A stretch of DNA of 64,000 nucleotides from GWB2-37-7 sp942492835 (GCA_942492835.1 OW818645.1:3658001-3722000), one strand, 5' to 3'. Positions 35,431 to 43,681 are shown, numbered from the stretch's first letter. A program made the numbers and translations. The notes: generated by a model not told the origin, from the sequence alone.

Positions 35431-36432
35431 TTATTTTTGTTTTGCCTTTTTTTTACTATCTTTTTCTATTTCATCTGCAACTTTTAATATAACCTCAGAT
35501 TTAGCATTTATTACCACAGGGTTTTTTGCAACAATTGCATCTTTTAGATCAGAAATAGAGAATTCAAATTTATTTATTAAATCCAAACTGTCTTTTGATA
35601 ATTTTGGTTTGGTAAGCATCCATATTTCTGTTATATAATCAAGAGTTACCTTTGCCCCAGTAAAATTGCTCTTTTCCGTAAGGAGAACTATTTTTTTTGC
35701 GCCATATCTTATTTTACCAATCTCAGGTGGAGAATCAGAAACATAAGTGGCATAAAAGTCAGGCAGGTATTTATAAAGCTGTGTTACATCCACTAAGCTT
35801 TGATAGACATTGCTACTTTGTATAGACTTAGTTAAATCATTTAAAGCAGTCTCAAATTCCTTTATGGAGGCTTGCATTAAAGATTGATTTTCTGCTTTTG
35901 ATTCAAATGCATTCCACATATCGTGAAGCTTTAGTACATCCTTCTTAATCTGTTCAAGTTGTTCCATATTAGCTCTTTCCACCTGAAGCTGCATTTGTTG
36001 TATTTCATATTTTGCCTCAAGAAGTTTCTCTGCGGGCGATACTAATTCAATCTGAGAGGTCTTCTGGTTCTGTTGTCCGCTGCTCCCTGAGCTGCCACTA
36101 GAGCTACTACTAGAGCCGCCACTGGAGCCACCGCTAGAACTTCCACTCTGTTGTTTCTCTTTTTTCTTATTTTTTCCGTTTTGTTTTTGTATTTCACTTT
36201 GCTGTATAAATAAAGGCTTTTTACTTCTTTCATGCATCTCAAGTAGAGTTGTTTCCAGTTTTTCCACAGCTTTATTTAATGTATCAAGCTCTTTTGGAGG
36301 CTTGTTTTCCTCCTGTTTACTCTTAGATGGTATGGAAATAGGTTTACGTTGTGCACATGAGGTTAAATTAAAAATCATAACAACCGAGATAATACATATC
36401 ATCAGTCGATGAAAAAAAACATGGTTTTTCAA
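35431..36432 (-). CDS. Lipoprotein with Gly/Ser-rich linker (function unknown)
   Basis: 333 residues using the TTG at 36432, which has GAGGTGAT at a good distance; a GTG at 36441 overlaps that site. Signal peptide with lipobox FNLTSCAQ, so it should be a surface lipoprotein. A charged helical stretch (about 35-90) leads to a Gly/Ser tract (SSSGGSSGGSSSSSSGSS), then a helical C-terminal domain of about 200 residues rich in Gln/Lys. No enzyme motif and no known family are recognised. Confidence 0.8.
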   Translation of the reverse strand: MKNHVFFHRLMICIISVVMIFNLTSCAQRKPISIPSKSKQEENKPPKELDTLNKAVEKLETTLLEMHERSKKPLFIQQSEIQKQNGKNKKKEKQQSGSSSGGSSGGSSSSSSGSSGSSGQQNQKTSQIELVSPAEKLLEAKYEIQQMQLQVERANMEQLEQIKKDVLKLHDMWNAFESKAENQSLMQASIKEFETALNDLTKSIQSSNVYQSLVDVTQLYKYLPDFYATYVSDSPPEIGKIRYGAKKIVLLTEKSNFTGAKVTLDYITEIWMLTKPKLSKDSLDLINKFEFSISDLKDAIVAKNPVVINAKSEVILKVADEIEKDSKKKAKQK

Positions 36433-36708
36433 ATATATCACCTCATTTTTATTATTTCCTGTACCATGATTTATATTATTTTTTTTAAAAAAGAGGTTGT
36501 GAATTTATGATTACATGGATTGTTTTCTAAAATCATGTACAAATGTTAATACGACAACAAAATTCGAGCAATTTTTTAAAGCCTCTAGGATATAATCTTT
36601 ATTATGAGCGTTATATATGTTACAAAGAAAATCTGTCATTCGCAGTGATAGTAGAAGCATCGATATATATCACAATAAAAATATAATTTAGAGGAGGTAG
36701 CTATAAAA
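36433..36708. other. 276-bp intergenic region
   Basis: Divergent promoters for the lipoprotein gene (minus) and the 82-aa gene (plus) must lie here. 36611-36670 resembles 49323-49380 upstream of the SDH-type protease: both run ttatatatgtt, about 14 nt, tcattc, then agtagaagc and atatat. No ORF is recognised. Confidence 0.55.
36611..36670 (+). repeat. Second repeated intergenic element, copy 1
   Basis: Conserved blocks shared with 49323-49380 in the same order and nearly the same spacing: ttatatatgtt, tcattc, agtagaagc, tc, atatat. Function unknown. Confidence 0.5.
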
Positions 36709-36957
36709 ATGGACTATATTTATGTGACAGATCATGCAATTACGAGGTATAAAGAAAGAAGAAAGCTTGTAACTAGAGAAATTGCAATAGCAAAAATAAC
36801 ACAGAATGTAAAAAGAAGTAAGATAATAGCTATAGATAAAAATGGAAAAGAAACACGAGAATATAAAGGACTCCTTTTTGTATGCAAGATGGAAGATTAT
36901 GTATTGACTGTTATTACTGTTATGTTTAGTGAAGTATGCAGTAGATTTGTAAAATAA
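36709..36957 (+). CDS. Small basic hypothetical protein (82 aa)
   Basis: ATG with GAGGAGG 11 nt upstream. The product, MDYIYVTDHAITRYKERRKL and onward, is basic; the segment HAITRYKERR resembles the beginning of DUF4258-like/RelE-fold proteins, where a His and Arg residues sit at a nuclease-like position, but no antitoxin partner lies next to it. The relation is tentative. It has no membrane segment. Confidence 0.65.
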   Translation: MDYIYVTDHAITRYKERRKLVTREIAIAKITQNVKRSKIIAIDKNGKETREYKGLLFVCKMEDYVLTVITVMFSEVCSRFVK

Positions 36958-37100
36958 TAAAAACATTTTTATTATTCATATAATTTGATAAAATAAGAGT
37001 AAATCTAGTTTATATAGAACGCATAAATTAATTAACAATAAAATTTGTGTATTCTATAAACAGAGAAATATATATCTCACTATTTTAAAAATGTAAATTG

Positions 37101-37118
37101 TTTAGTGCGATATACATA
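37101..37118 (+). repeat. Repeated leader element, copy 2 (partial)
   Basis: tttagtgcgatatacata matches the leader elements at 18641 and 49446 over the tttagtgc core and the catata end. It lies 15 bp before the start codon of the next gene. Confidence 0.45.
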
Positions 37119-37133
37119 GTTAGGAGAGTATTT

Positions 37134-37841
37134 ATGTTTACAAAAAGAGTTTTCAATTTTGTTTTTGGTGCGGCATTTATTGTTATGCTTATTCTACTGT
37201 TGTTACTTACCGATATACAGATGATAGCTTTTGATAAAGATTATTATGAAAAGCAATATGAAAAGTATCAGGTTGCAGAAGATATTGGTATAGATATGCC
37301 CAACCTAATGATTGCCACGGAAGAGATGTTGAACTATTTAGATGAGGGAAGAGATAATCTAGATTTTCAAATGCCAATTAAGGGCGCACAACAGGAGTTT
37401 TTCACTGAACGAGATAAGCTACATATGGTAGATGTAAAAAATTTATTTGTTCAGGGTAAGCTAATAAGAAATATTGCATTTTGGTACTGTATATTGTTTA
37501 TTGTTGTTGCATGTTATAAGATGAAGGGTAGAAGGAAGAAATTTTCAAAGCTTTTTATTTATACTTTTGTAGCAGGAATTATACCTATTGTTGCTTTAAT
37601 AATATTGATGAATATTGATTTTTACAAGTATTTTACAATATTCCATGAAATTTTCTTCAATAATGATTTATGGCAATTATATCCTTCTGATAGATTGATT
37701 AATATGTATCCAGAAGCCTTTTTCTCTGATATTGCTTTTAAAATAGCATTTTATTATATTGGAGAGCTTGTTTTGCTGCTTGTACTTGGAATAATAGGTA
37801 TAATTTATAAGAGACGTAGTTTTTTACAAAATAAGCGATAG
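37134..37841 (+). CDS. TIGR01906-type integral membrane protein
   Basis: 235 residues from the ATG behind TAGGAGA. One N-terminal helix (FVFGAAFIVMLILLLLLTD), an external domain of about 75 residues containing EEMLNYLDEGRDNLDFQMP and FFTERDKLHMVDVKNLF, then three more helices. This layout matches the TIGR01906/DUF1461 family, common in Firmicutes, without known function. The gerM-like gene follows 10 bp later. Confidence 0.82.
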   Translation: MFTKRVFNFVFGAAFIVMLILLLLLTDIQMIAFDKDYYEKQYEKYQVAEDIGIDMPNLMIATEEMLNYLDEGRDNLDFQMPIKGAQQEFFTERDKLHMVDVKNLFVQGKLIRNIAFWYCILFIVVACYKMKGRRKKFSKLFIYTFVAGIIPIVALIILMNIDFYKYFTIFHEIFFNNDLWQLYPSDRLINMYPEAFFSDIAFKIAFYYIGELVLLLVLGIIGIIYKRRSFLQNKR

Positions 37842-37851
37842 GAGTGGTAAT

Positions 37852-38781
37852 ATGAAAAGAATTTTAGTAATAATTTTAGCTTTAGTAATTGCTTTATCTG
37901 GCTGTTCACTTTTGAAACAAGACACAGCAACCAAAGAAAATATAGATTTATTCTATGCATTAAAAGAAAATGTAGGTCTTGATAAAGAAGAAAAAAATAT
38001 AACATATAAAAACGAAGAAGAAAAGTATAACAGTACCTTACAGGAATGGGTAAAAGGACCTCAGGATACAGCCAAGTTTGAACAAAGCCTTCAATCTGGG
38101 GTTAAGGTGTTAGGAATTTCAAAGGAAGATGGCAAGCTTACTGTAAATCTCAGTAAGGAATTTGCTTCTTTTAAAGGGTCTATGCATGAGGCTGCAACTA
38201 TTGCATCTCTTGTAAATACTATGGTACAGTTTACTGAAGTAAACAGTGTGAGAATAACTGTTGAAGGATCAGATTTTATTGCCCCAAGTGGTAAGCCCTA
38301 TGGATATCTATCCGAGATGCAGTTTGATCCAAATGAAATTAATAATGTTAGTGTTACTGAAGTAACATTATATTTTGCTGACAGTCAAGCAATGTATGTG
38401 GTACCTGAGAAAAGAACAATAAATATAGCAGAAAATGTAAGCAAAGATAAGTTAATCAAAGCCTTGATTGAAGAAATAATAAAGGGTCCTCAAACTAAAG
38501 ACTTATGGGCTACAATCCCAGCTGAAGCTATAGTGAATTCTGTAGTGGTCAATGGCGAGAGAGTTATTATTGATTTTAGCGAAGAAATGTTAACAAAGCA
38601 TTCACGAGGAGCGGCTGGAGAAGATATGACTCTTACCTCTATTGGAAATACAGTAACTGAGGTGGAAGGGATAAAAGAGGTTGTACTCACAGTTAATGGA
38701 AAGCCCCTTAATATTGAGCATGCTATTATTGATAGTAATAACCCTGTTGTGAGAATGGAAGAAAAAATATTGAAGCAATAA
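37852..38781 (+). CDS. GerM-type lipoprotein with two GerMN domains
   Basis: 309 residues; lipobox ALSGCSLL marks a lipoprotein. Two repeated GerMN domains are visible: first about 30-160 (KNITYKNEEEKYNSTLQEW, then GKLTVNLSKEF), second about 165-300 (VTLYFADSQAMYVVPEKR, then RVIIDFSEEML). GerM in Bacillus affects spore cortex formation and germination and stabilises the SpoIIIA-SpoIIQ channel. This copy may act in sporulation or in the vegetative envelope. It lies between two membrane-protein genes with tight spacing. Confidence 0.88.
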   Translation: MKRILVIILALVIALSGCSLLKQDTATKENIDLFYALKENVGLDKEEKNITYKNEEEKYNSTLQEWVKGPQDTAKFEQSLQSGVKVLGISKEDGKLTVNLSKEFASFKGSMHEAATIASLVNTMVQFTEVNSVRITVEGSDFIAPSGKPYGYLSEMQFDPNEINNVSVTEVTLYFADSQAMYVVPEKRTINIAENVSKDKLIKALIEEIIKGPQTKDLWATIPAEAIVNSVVVNGERVIIDFSEEMLTKHSRGAAGEDMTLTSIGNTVTEVEGIKEVVLTVNGKPLNIEHAIIDSNNPVVRMEEKILKQ

Positions 38782-38795
38782 AGAGGGTGCAGCTT

Positions 38796-39797
38796 TTGGA
38801 GACGAATACTGAACAGCATGAAATTAAATTAACTATAAACGGAGTTAACAAATTATACCTTGTTGCTATGGTGTTGTTTATATCAGTAGGTTCTTTTGTA
38901 CAGAACCGTAGCTTTAATATAGGCATATTAATAACAGAGTTTATTCTTATAGCATTGCCTCCTTTATTGTATGTGATAATAAAAAGAGGCAGTATAAAGA
39001 AGGAGCTGCGATTTAATAGACTACATTTTATTGATGCATTATTAGTTACTTTGATATTTATTTGTGGATATCCCATAGCTGTGTTTGTAAACCTGATAGG
39101 AAATATATTTGTAAGTTTTTTTGGCAAGTTGATAACTTCTCCAATACCTATGGCAAACAATATAAACGAGTATTTCCTTATGCTCTTAATTGTTGCAGGC
39201 TCAGCAGGGCTTTGTGAGGAAATATTATTTAGAGGACTGATTTTAAGAGGCAGTGAAAGGCTGGGTATGTGGAAGAGTATTATTTATACAGCAGTGCTTT
39301 TTTCTATGCTTCATATAAACATACAGAACATATTTGGTCCATTGTTTCTTGGTGTATTGCTGGGTTATGTTGTTTATGTCACAAATTCTATATATGCAGG
39401 AATGTTGGGACATTTTGTGAACAACGCAATATCAGTATCTATAACATTTTTATTAATGCAGCTTTCATTGTTTAATAACATAGCAGCACAGGATCTACCA
39501 GCGGGTGCAGAGACCTTAGGTCTTATAGTATGGGCTGTTATATTTGGCTTTGTCGCAATTTTGCCTAGCATAATACTGGTGCTTTGTATGAGAAAGCTTA
39601 AAGGGCTGAGTAAAGACAGAATCCAAGCTGTACAAATTGATACTGGAAAAACTGAGAGGATGGAACTGCAAGGGGTAATAAGAAATCCAAAGGTCATGTG
39701 GCCTATATACATAAGCTTTGCTATCTTTAGTTTTTTTTCTATAGTTCAAGTAGCTTATGTGATAACTGGGAAATCTATATTTGATATGATGTCCTAA
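38796..39797 (+). CDS. CPBP family intramembrane metalloprotease
   Basis: 333 residues using the TTG at 38796 with GAGGG 8 nt upstream; a GTG at 38787 overlaps that site. About eight membrane helices. The Abi/CPBP motifs are present: GLCEEILFRGLILRG (EExxxR), FSMLHINIQNIFGP (His) and GMLGHFVNNAISV (HxxxN). Bacterial relatives include putative CAAX proteases and bacteriocin self-immunity proteins. Substrate unknown; it is probably co-transcribed with the gerM-like gene. Confidence 0.9.
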   Translation: METNTEQHEIKLTINGVNKLYLVAMVLFISVGSFVQNRSFNIGILITEFILIALPPLLYVIIKRGSIKKELRFNRLHFIDALLVTLIFICGYPIAVFVNLIGNIFVSFFGKLITSPIPMANNINEYFLMLLIVAGSAGLCEEILFRGLILRGSERLGMWKSIIYTAVLFSMLHINIQNIFGPLFLGVLLGYVVYVTNSIYAGMLGHFVNNAISVSITFLLMQLSLFNNIAAQDLPAGAETLGLIVWAVIFGFVAILPSIILVLCMRKLKGLSKDRIQAVQIDTGKTERMELQGVIRNPKVMWPIYISFAIFSFFSIVQVAYVITGKSIFDMMS

Positions 39798-39818
39798 ATT
39801 TAGAAGGATGGTGATTGT

Positions 39819-40673
39819 ATGTATGATGTAGCTATAGTAGGAGGAGGTCCAGGCGGACTTTCAGCTGCGCTAAATATAAAAATAAGAAATAAGAGTTTTG
39901 TTCTGTTTGGTGGAACAGAAAAGGTTACTGGCTTAATGAAAGCTCCTCAGATAGATAATTACCTAGGATTTAAAGCAACGAGCGGGGCTGATATGCTAGA
40001 TTCCTTTAAGAAGCATGTAGAACACATGGATATAGAAATAAAGCACGAAAAGGTTCAAAATATATTGAGTATGGGAGATTATTTTGCATTAAATACTGGT
40101 GGAAGCTTCTATGAGGCGAAGACATTAATTTTGGCAACAGGACATGCCAAGGCAAAATATATGCCCGGAGAGAGAGAGTATTTAGGCAGAGGCGTGGGCT
40201 ATTGCGCAACCTGTGATGGACCTTTATATAGAAACAAATCAGTTGTATTAATTTCAGAAAATCAAGAGGGCGAAGAAGAAGCTAATTATTTGTCCGAAAT
40301 ATGCTCTCAGGTATACTATATACCTACTTACAAATCAGACTATAAGCTAAATGAGAAGGTAAAACTGATAGATGAAAAGGCCACTGCTATAGAAGGAAAT
40401 GATATCAAAGCAACTATGCTAAGGACAGAAAAAGCTGAGTTTATAGTAGATGGCATATTTATTGTTAGAAATGTCATACCATTAGGTCAATTGCTTGAAG
40501 GACTTGAAATGGAGGAAGGCTCTATAAAGGTGGATAGAAACATGGCAGCAAACATGCCTGGGGTTTTTGCTTGTGGTGACTGTGTTGGAAAGCCATATCA
40601 GATTGCTAAGGCTGTAGGGGACGGAAATGTTGCGGCTTTAAGCGCTGTAAAATATATTGATCAATTTAAATAG
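39819..40673 (+). CDS. Thioredoxin reductase-like flavoprotein lacking the NADPH motif (FFTR type)
   Basis: 284 residues. FAD motif AIVGGGPGGLSAALN, redox pair CATC (Cys129, Cys132) in GVGYCATCDGPLY, and terminal FAD motif FACGDCVGKPYQIAKAVGDG. In NADPH-dependent TrxB the CATC is followed by a GGGDSA loop and an HRR motif. Here the first is VVLISENQEGEEEA and the second is absent. The same losses mark the ferredoxin-dependent thioredoxin reductases described from Clostridium. It should therefore reduce thioredoxin with ferredoxin in the cytoplasm. No thioredoxin gene is adjacent. Confidence 0.9.
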   Translation: MYDVAIVGGGPGGLSAALNIKIRNKSFVLFGGTEKVTGLMKAPQIDNYLGFKATSGADMLDSFKKHVEHMDIEIKHEKVQNILSMGDYFALNTGGSFYEAKTLILATGHAKAKYMPGEREYLGRGVGYCATCDGPLYRNKSVVLISENQEGEEEANYLSEICSQVYYIPTYKSDYKLNEKVKLIDEKATAIEGNDIKATMLRTEKAEFIVDGIFIVRNVIPLGQLLEGLEMEEGSIKVDRNMAANMPGVFACGDCVGKPYQIAKAVGDGNVAALSAVKYIDQFK

Positions 40674-40681
40674 CAACAATA

Positions 40682-40711
40682 TTGACAAATAATAATATAT
40701 CATAATATAAT
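40682..40711 (+). promoter_or_regulatory. Promoter of the DUF1858 gene
   Basis: Perfect TTGACA (40682-40687) and perfect TATAAT (40706-40711), 18 bp apart. A 13-bp palindrome CATACCTGGTATG (40722-40734) lies just after the expected transcript start and could be an operator. Confidence 0.75.
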
Positions 40712-40784
40712 GAATAAAAGGCATACCTGGTATGGGTACTATGAAATTATATGCTTTGGATATATTATTAATAGGGGTGAGAAT

Positions 40785-40973
40785 ATGATAAACAAGAATA
40801 TGATAATAGACGATATTTTATACAAATATCCGCAAATGGAAAAGATTTTTAAAGAAGCTGGAATTAGGTGCTTTGGTTGAGGTGGAGCTCAGTATATGAC
40901 TGTAGAGCAGGCTGCTCGCAAATATAATATTGATTCTGATAAGCTTATAGAGAATTTAAACGAAGCTTTATAA
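40785..40973 (+). CDS. DUF1858 protein, candidate selenoprotein (in-frame UGA at codon 32)
   Basis: ATG behind AGGGGTGAG. The frame reads MINKNMIIDDILYKYPQ, then FKEAGIRCFG, UGA (40878-40880), GGAQYMTVEQAARKYNID and on to a TAA, 62 codons in all. DUF1858 proteins have a CxxC motif at this place (as in CIGC or CLGC); here the second Cys is replaced by UGA and the first (Cys29) is kept. The rest of the domain continues undisturbed after the UGA. This is the pattern of selenocysteine replacing Cys. A possible stem-loop follows the UGA (40887-40908). The alternative is a recent nonsense mutation. It has its own promoter and terminator. Confidence 0.72.
40887..40908 (+). promoter_or_regulatory. 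Possible bacterial SECIS stem-loop
   Basis: GCT/AGC and CAGT/ACTG can pair, separated by a 3-nt bulge, with loop ATATG; the stem begins 7 nt after the UGA. Bacterial SECIS elements are short hairpins just after the Sec codon with little sequence conservation, so this is only compatible evidence. Confidence 0.35.
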
Positions 40974-41002
40974 ATTTTAAAGTATAACAAATCCTTTTCA
41001 AG

Positions 41003-41040
41003 GAGGCGGGGTAGCTAAAATGTTACGCCGTCTCTTTGTT
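41003..41040 (+). terminator. Terminator after the DUF1858 gene
   Basis: GAGGCGG (41003-41009) pairs with CCGTCTC (41028-41034) and GTAGC with GTTAC inside, followed by TTTGTTGT. The relatively GC-rich stem resembles a ribosome site plus ATG but reads only 18 codons. Confidence 0.75.
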
Positions 41041-41044
41041 GTAC

Positions 41045-41140
41045 TTGGTGACAAGGAATCTGAAGGAAGTATATAATGTAAATGTAGAAGATATCTTTGC
41101 TGAGTCAGACGAAGTTAGAAAGGAAAATGATTATGCATAA
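41045..41140 (+). pseudogene. Possible remnant of an XRE-type regulator (C-terminal piece)
   Basis: One frame reads LVTRNLKEVYNVNVEDIFAE and then about ten polar residues to a stop. The string resembles the end of an HTH_3 domain (typically 'ALNVSVDDLF' plus an acidic tail). There is no start or upstream part, so if real it is a leftover, lying at the left border of the probably acquired resistance module and overlapping the first bases of its response regulator. Confidence 0.3.
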
Positions 41141-41804
41141 AATATTGATTATTGAAGATGATAGCGTGATTGCCAATGCAATTGCGAAACATATAAAAAC
41201 ATGGGGATGTGAGGTTAAGTTAATAACAGACTTTCAAAATGTCCTGTCAGAGTTTGTTGAGTATGCTCCACAGCTTGTATTGCTTGATATTTCTTTGCCA
41301 TTTTTTAACGGTTTCTATTGGTGCAGTGAAATTCGCAAGGTTTCCAAAGTACCGATAATATTTATATCATCTACATCTGACAATATGAATATAATAATGG
41401 CAGTTAATATGGGGGGCGATGATTTCATCGCGAAACCTTTTGATTTGAATGTGCTGACTGCAAAGGTACAAGCTATGCTGCGTCGAACCTATGATTTTGC
41501 TGGACAGAGCCATTTACTGGAACATAAAGGTGCAATCTTAAATACCAGTGATGCAACCTTAACCTATAACAGTGGGAAAATTGAACTGACAAAAAACGAT
41601 TATCGTATTTTGCAAGTATTGATGGAAAACAAAAGCAAAATAGTATCCCGTGATATGCTTATGCAGAAATTATGGGAAACAGACAGCTTTGTAGATGAAA
41701 ACACTTTGACTGTAAATATAACACGACTTCGCAAAAAGTTGGAAGTTGCAGGTCTTGCGGATTTTATAACAACTAAGAAAGGAATAGGATACATGGTGGA
41801 ATGA
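41133..41804 (+). CDS. BceR-type response regulator
   Basis: 223 residues from the second ATG (41133), which has AAGGA at 8 nt; an ATG at 41127 is too close. Receiver domain: ILIIEDDSVIANAI, phospho-Asp in LVLLDISLPFFNGFYWC, Lys in DDFIAKPFD. Winged-helix: IELTKNDYRILQVLMENKS and DENTLTVNITRLRKKLE. The SLPFFNGFYWC segment is typical of BceR regulators of peptide-antibiotic detoxification. The kinase gene starts 1 bp after its stop. Arg is often CGT/CGC here, unlike neighbours. Confidence 0.93.
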   Translation: MHKILIIEDDSVIANAIAKHIKTWGCEVKLITDFQNVLSEFVEYAPQLVLLDISLPFFNGFYWCSEIRKVSKVPIIFISSTSDNMNIIMAVNMGGDDFIAKPFDLNVLTAKVQAMLRRTYDFAGQSHLLEHKGAILNTSDATLTYNSGKIELTKNDYRILQVLMENKSKIVSRDMLMQKLWETDSFVDENTLTVNITRLRKKLEVAGLADFITTKKGIGYMVE

Positions 41805-41805
41805 T

Positions 41806-42795
41806 ATGAGGATTATATTGGCTTATCTGAAACGACATATCAAGACCATAGTATTGTTCGGAGTGTTTTCCATTGTGTTTGCTGTTGTATTCTCACTTTA
41901 CAACCTTCCTATGGAAGCAGTAAGCTATGCAGTTTTATTATGTGCTTGTTTTGGTACTCTCTTTACTGCATTTGATTGCTGGCAGTACTACAAGCACCAC
42001 AAGCAATTGGCAGAGCTTTTGGGTTACATCACACTGTCTGTTGATGAGCTTCCTGCCCCAATAGATTTGCTAGAGCAGGATTATCAAAGGTTAATCAATG
42101 CAGTACATAACGATAAGGTACAAATTGCTTCTAATGCAGACAACAAAATTAGTGATATGATTGATTATTATACGCTGTGGGCACACCAAATTAAGACACC
42201 GATTTCTGCTATGCGTTTGTTACTACAATCCGCAGAAAGTGAAGAAAACACAGAACTTTCAATGGAGTTGTTCAAGATTGAACAGTATGTAGAAATGGTA
42301 CTCCAGTATTTGCGACTTGATAGTGTTTATACTGACTTTGTGCTGAAAAAGTATAATCTTGATAATATAATCAAACAAGCGGTACGCAAATATGCCAAAG
42401 TATTTATCCGCAAGAAAATCAGCCTTGACTTTACGGAGCTGAATTGTGATGTGTTGACCGATGAAAAATGGCTTGTTTTTGTCATTGAACAAGTTTTATT
42501 CAATGCATTGAAGTACACTAACGAGGGCAAAATCTCGATTTATATGGAACCAAATAAAACAATTATTATTGAGGATACAGGTATTGGTATTCAGGCAGAA
42601 GATTTACCACGTGTGTTTGAAAAAGGATTTACGGGATATAACGGTAGAACGGACAAAAAATCTACTGGTATAGGGTTGTATTTGTGCAAGCGGATTTTAA
42701 CAAAGTTATCTCACACCATCGCAATTGAATCTGAGGTTGGCAAAGGTTCAAAGATAAAGATTGGGCTTGATTCGGTTAATATGGTAGTAGAATGA
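41806..42795 (+). CDS. BceS-type intramembrane-sensing histidine kinase
   Basis: 329 residues. Two N-terminal helices with hardly any external loop (TIVLFGVFSIVFAVVF, then AVLLCACFGTLFTAF), the hallmark of intramembrane-sensing kinases that follow their BceAB transporter. Phospho-His in LWAHQIKTPISAMRLLLQ; ATPase motifs FVIEQVLFNALKYT, IEDTGIGIQ and STGIGLYLC. Together with the next two genes it forms a Bce module: the transporter senses the peptide and the kinase responds. Confidence 0.93.
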   Translation: MRIILAYLKRHIKTIVLFGVFSIVFAVVFSLYNLPMEAVSYAVLLCACFGTLFTAFDCWQYYKHHKQLAELLGYITLSVDELPAPIDLLEQDYQRLINAVHNDKVQIASNADNKISDMIDYYTLWAHQIKTPISAMRLLLQSAESEENTELSMELFKIEQYVEMVLQYLRLDSVYTDFVLKKYNLDNIIKQAVRKYAKVFIRKKISLDFTELNCDVLTDEKWLVFVIEQVLFNALKYTNEGKISIYMEPNKTIIIEDTGIGIQAEDLPRVFEKGFTGYNGRTDKKSTGIGLYLCKRILTKLSHTIAIESEVGKGSKIKIGLDSVNMVVE

Positions 42796-42913
42796 GAATA
42801 AACCACCTTACAAGAATGAAAGGTTAGGCGAGGAAATGTAAGCCAAAGTTATGGTGAAGCATTTCCTTTTTAAGGTATAATGAATCTAATGAAAATCAAA
42901 GGAGATAAATTTT
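42796..42913 (+). promoter_or_regulatory. Leader/promoter of the BceAB-type transporter
   Basis: ggaaatg and catttcc can form a stem around about 22 nt, followed by TTTTT, and a TATAAT lies shortly after. In Bce systems BceR~P binds an inverted repeat upstream of the transporter genes; an exact box was not recognised here. Confidence 0.4.
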
Positions 42914-43681
42914 ATGACTATACTTGAAGTTAATAACCTAAAAAAGGTTTATACAACCCGTTTCGGTGGTAACCATGTTCAGGCGTTATCAAATGTATCA
43001 TTTTCTGTAGAAAAGGGTGAATATGTTGCTATCATGGGTGAATCTGGCTCAGGCAAAACAACCCTTTTGAATATTCTTGCCTCTCTTGATAAACCTACAA
43101 GCGGTGAAGTGAAGTTGAATGGCAAAAGCATTGTATCCATCCAAGAAAAAGAAATATCTGCATTTCGTCGTGAAAATCTCGGTTTTGTATTCCAAGATTT
43201 TAATTTACTAGATACATTTTCTTTGCAAGACAATATCTTTTTGCCACTTGTCCTATCTGGTAAAAAATACGAAGAAATGAATGCAAGATTACAGCCAATT
43301 GCGGCAAAACTAGGAATTACAGAACTGCTTGCAAAATATCCATACGAGGTTTCTGGGGGTCAAAAGCAGAGAGCGGCTATTGCTCGTGCACTTATTACCA
43401 ATCCACAGCTGATACTTGCTGATGAACCTACAGGGTCATTGGATTCTAAGGCTACTGACGGTTTGCTTCGTTTGTTTGGCGAAATCAACGATGATGGACA
43501 AACCATTCTTTTGGTAACTCATTCCACAAAAGCTGCAAGTCATGCTAAGCGTGTGTTATTTATAAAAGATGGTGAAGTATTCCATCAAATATATAAAGCC
43601 AATATGACAAATGAAGAAATGTTTGCAAAAATTTCTGACACATTGACAATGCTTGCAACTGGTGGTGAACAATGTGAATAA
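42914..43681 (+). CDS. BceA-type ABC transporter ATP-binding protein
   Basis: 255 residues behind AAAGGAG. Walker A GESGSGKTTLLNILAS, signature YEVSGGQKQRAAIARAL, Walker B LILADEPTGSLDSK and H-loop VTHSTKAASHAKR. It belongs to the MacB/LolD-like class VII ATPases and pairs with the FtsX-type permease that follows with an 8-bp overlap. Energises resistance against cell-wall peptide antibiotics such as bacitracin or lantibiotics, by family. Confidence 0.95.
   Translation: MTILEVNNLKKVYTTRFGGNHVQALSNVSFSVEKGEYVAIMGESGSGKTTLLNILASLDKPTSGEVKLNGKSIVSIQEKEISAFRRENLGFVFQDFNLLDTFSLQDNIFLPLVLSGKKYEEMNARLQPIAAKLGITELLAKYPYEVSGGQKQRAAIARALITNPQLILADEPTGSLDSKATDGLLRLFGEINDDGQTILLVTHSTKAASHAKRVLFIKDGEVFHQIYKANMTNEEMFAKISDTLTMLATGGEQCE

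Noticed and set aside
40785..40880. DUF1858 gene as a simple pseudogene
   Set aside because: The UGA falls exactly on the conserved Cys position and the frame is intact on both sides, with intact promoter, ribosome site and terminator. Nonsense decay would be random in position. It is kept as candidate Sec, with the pseudogene reading as the alternative.
41021..41073. Small ORF (18 codons) behind AGGAGG at 41001-41006
   Set aside because: The ribosome-site-like sequence is the left arm of a terminator and the reading frame is very short with no family resemblance.
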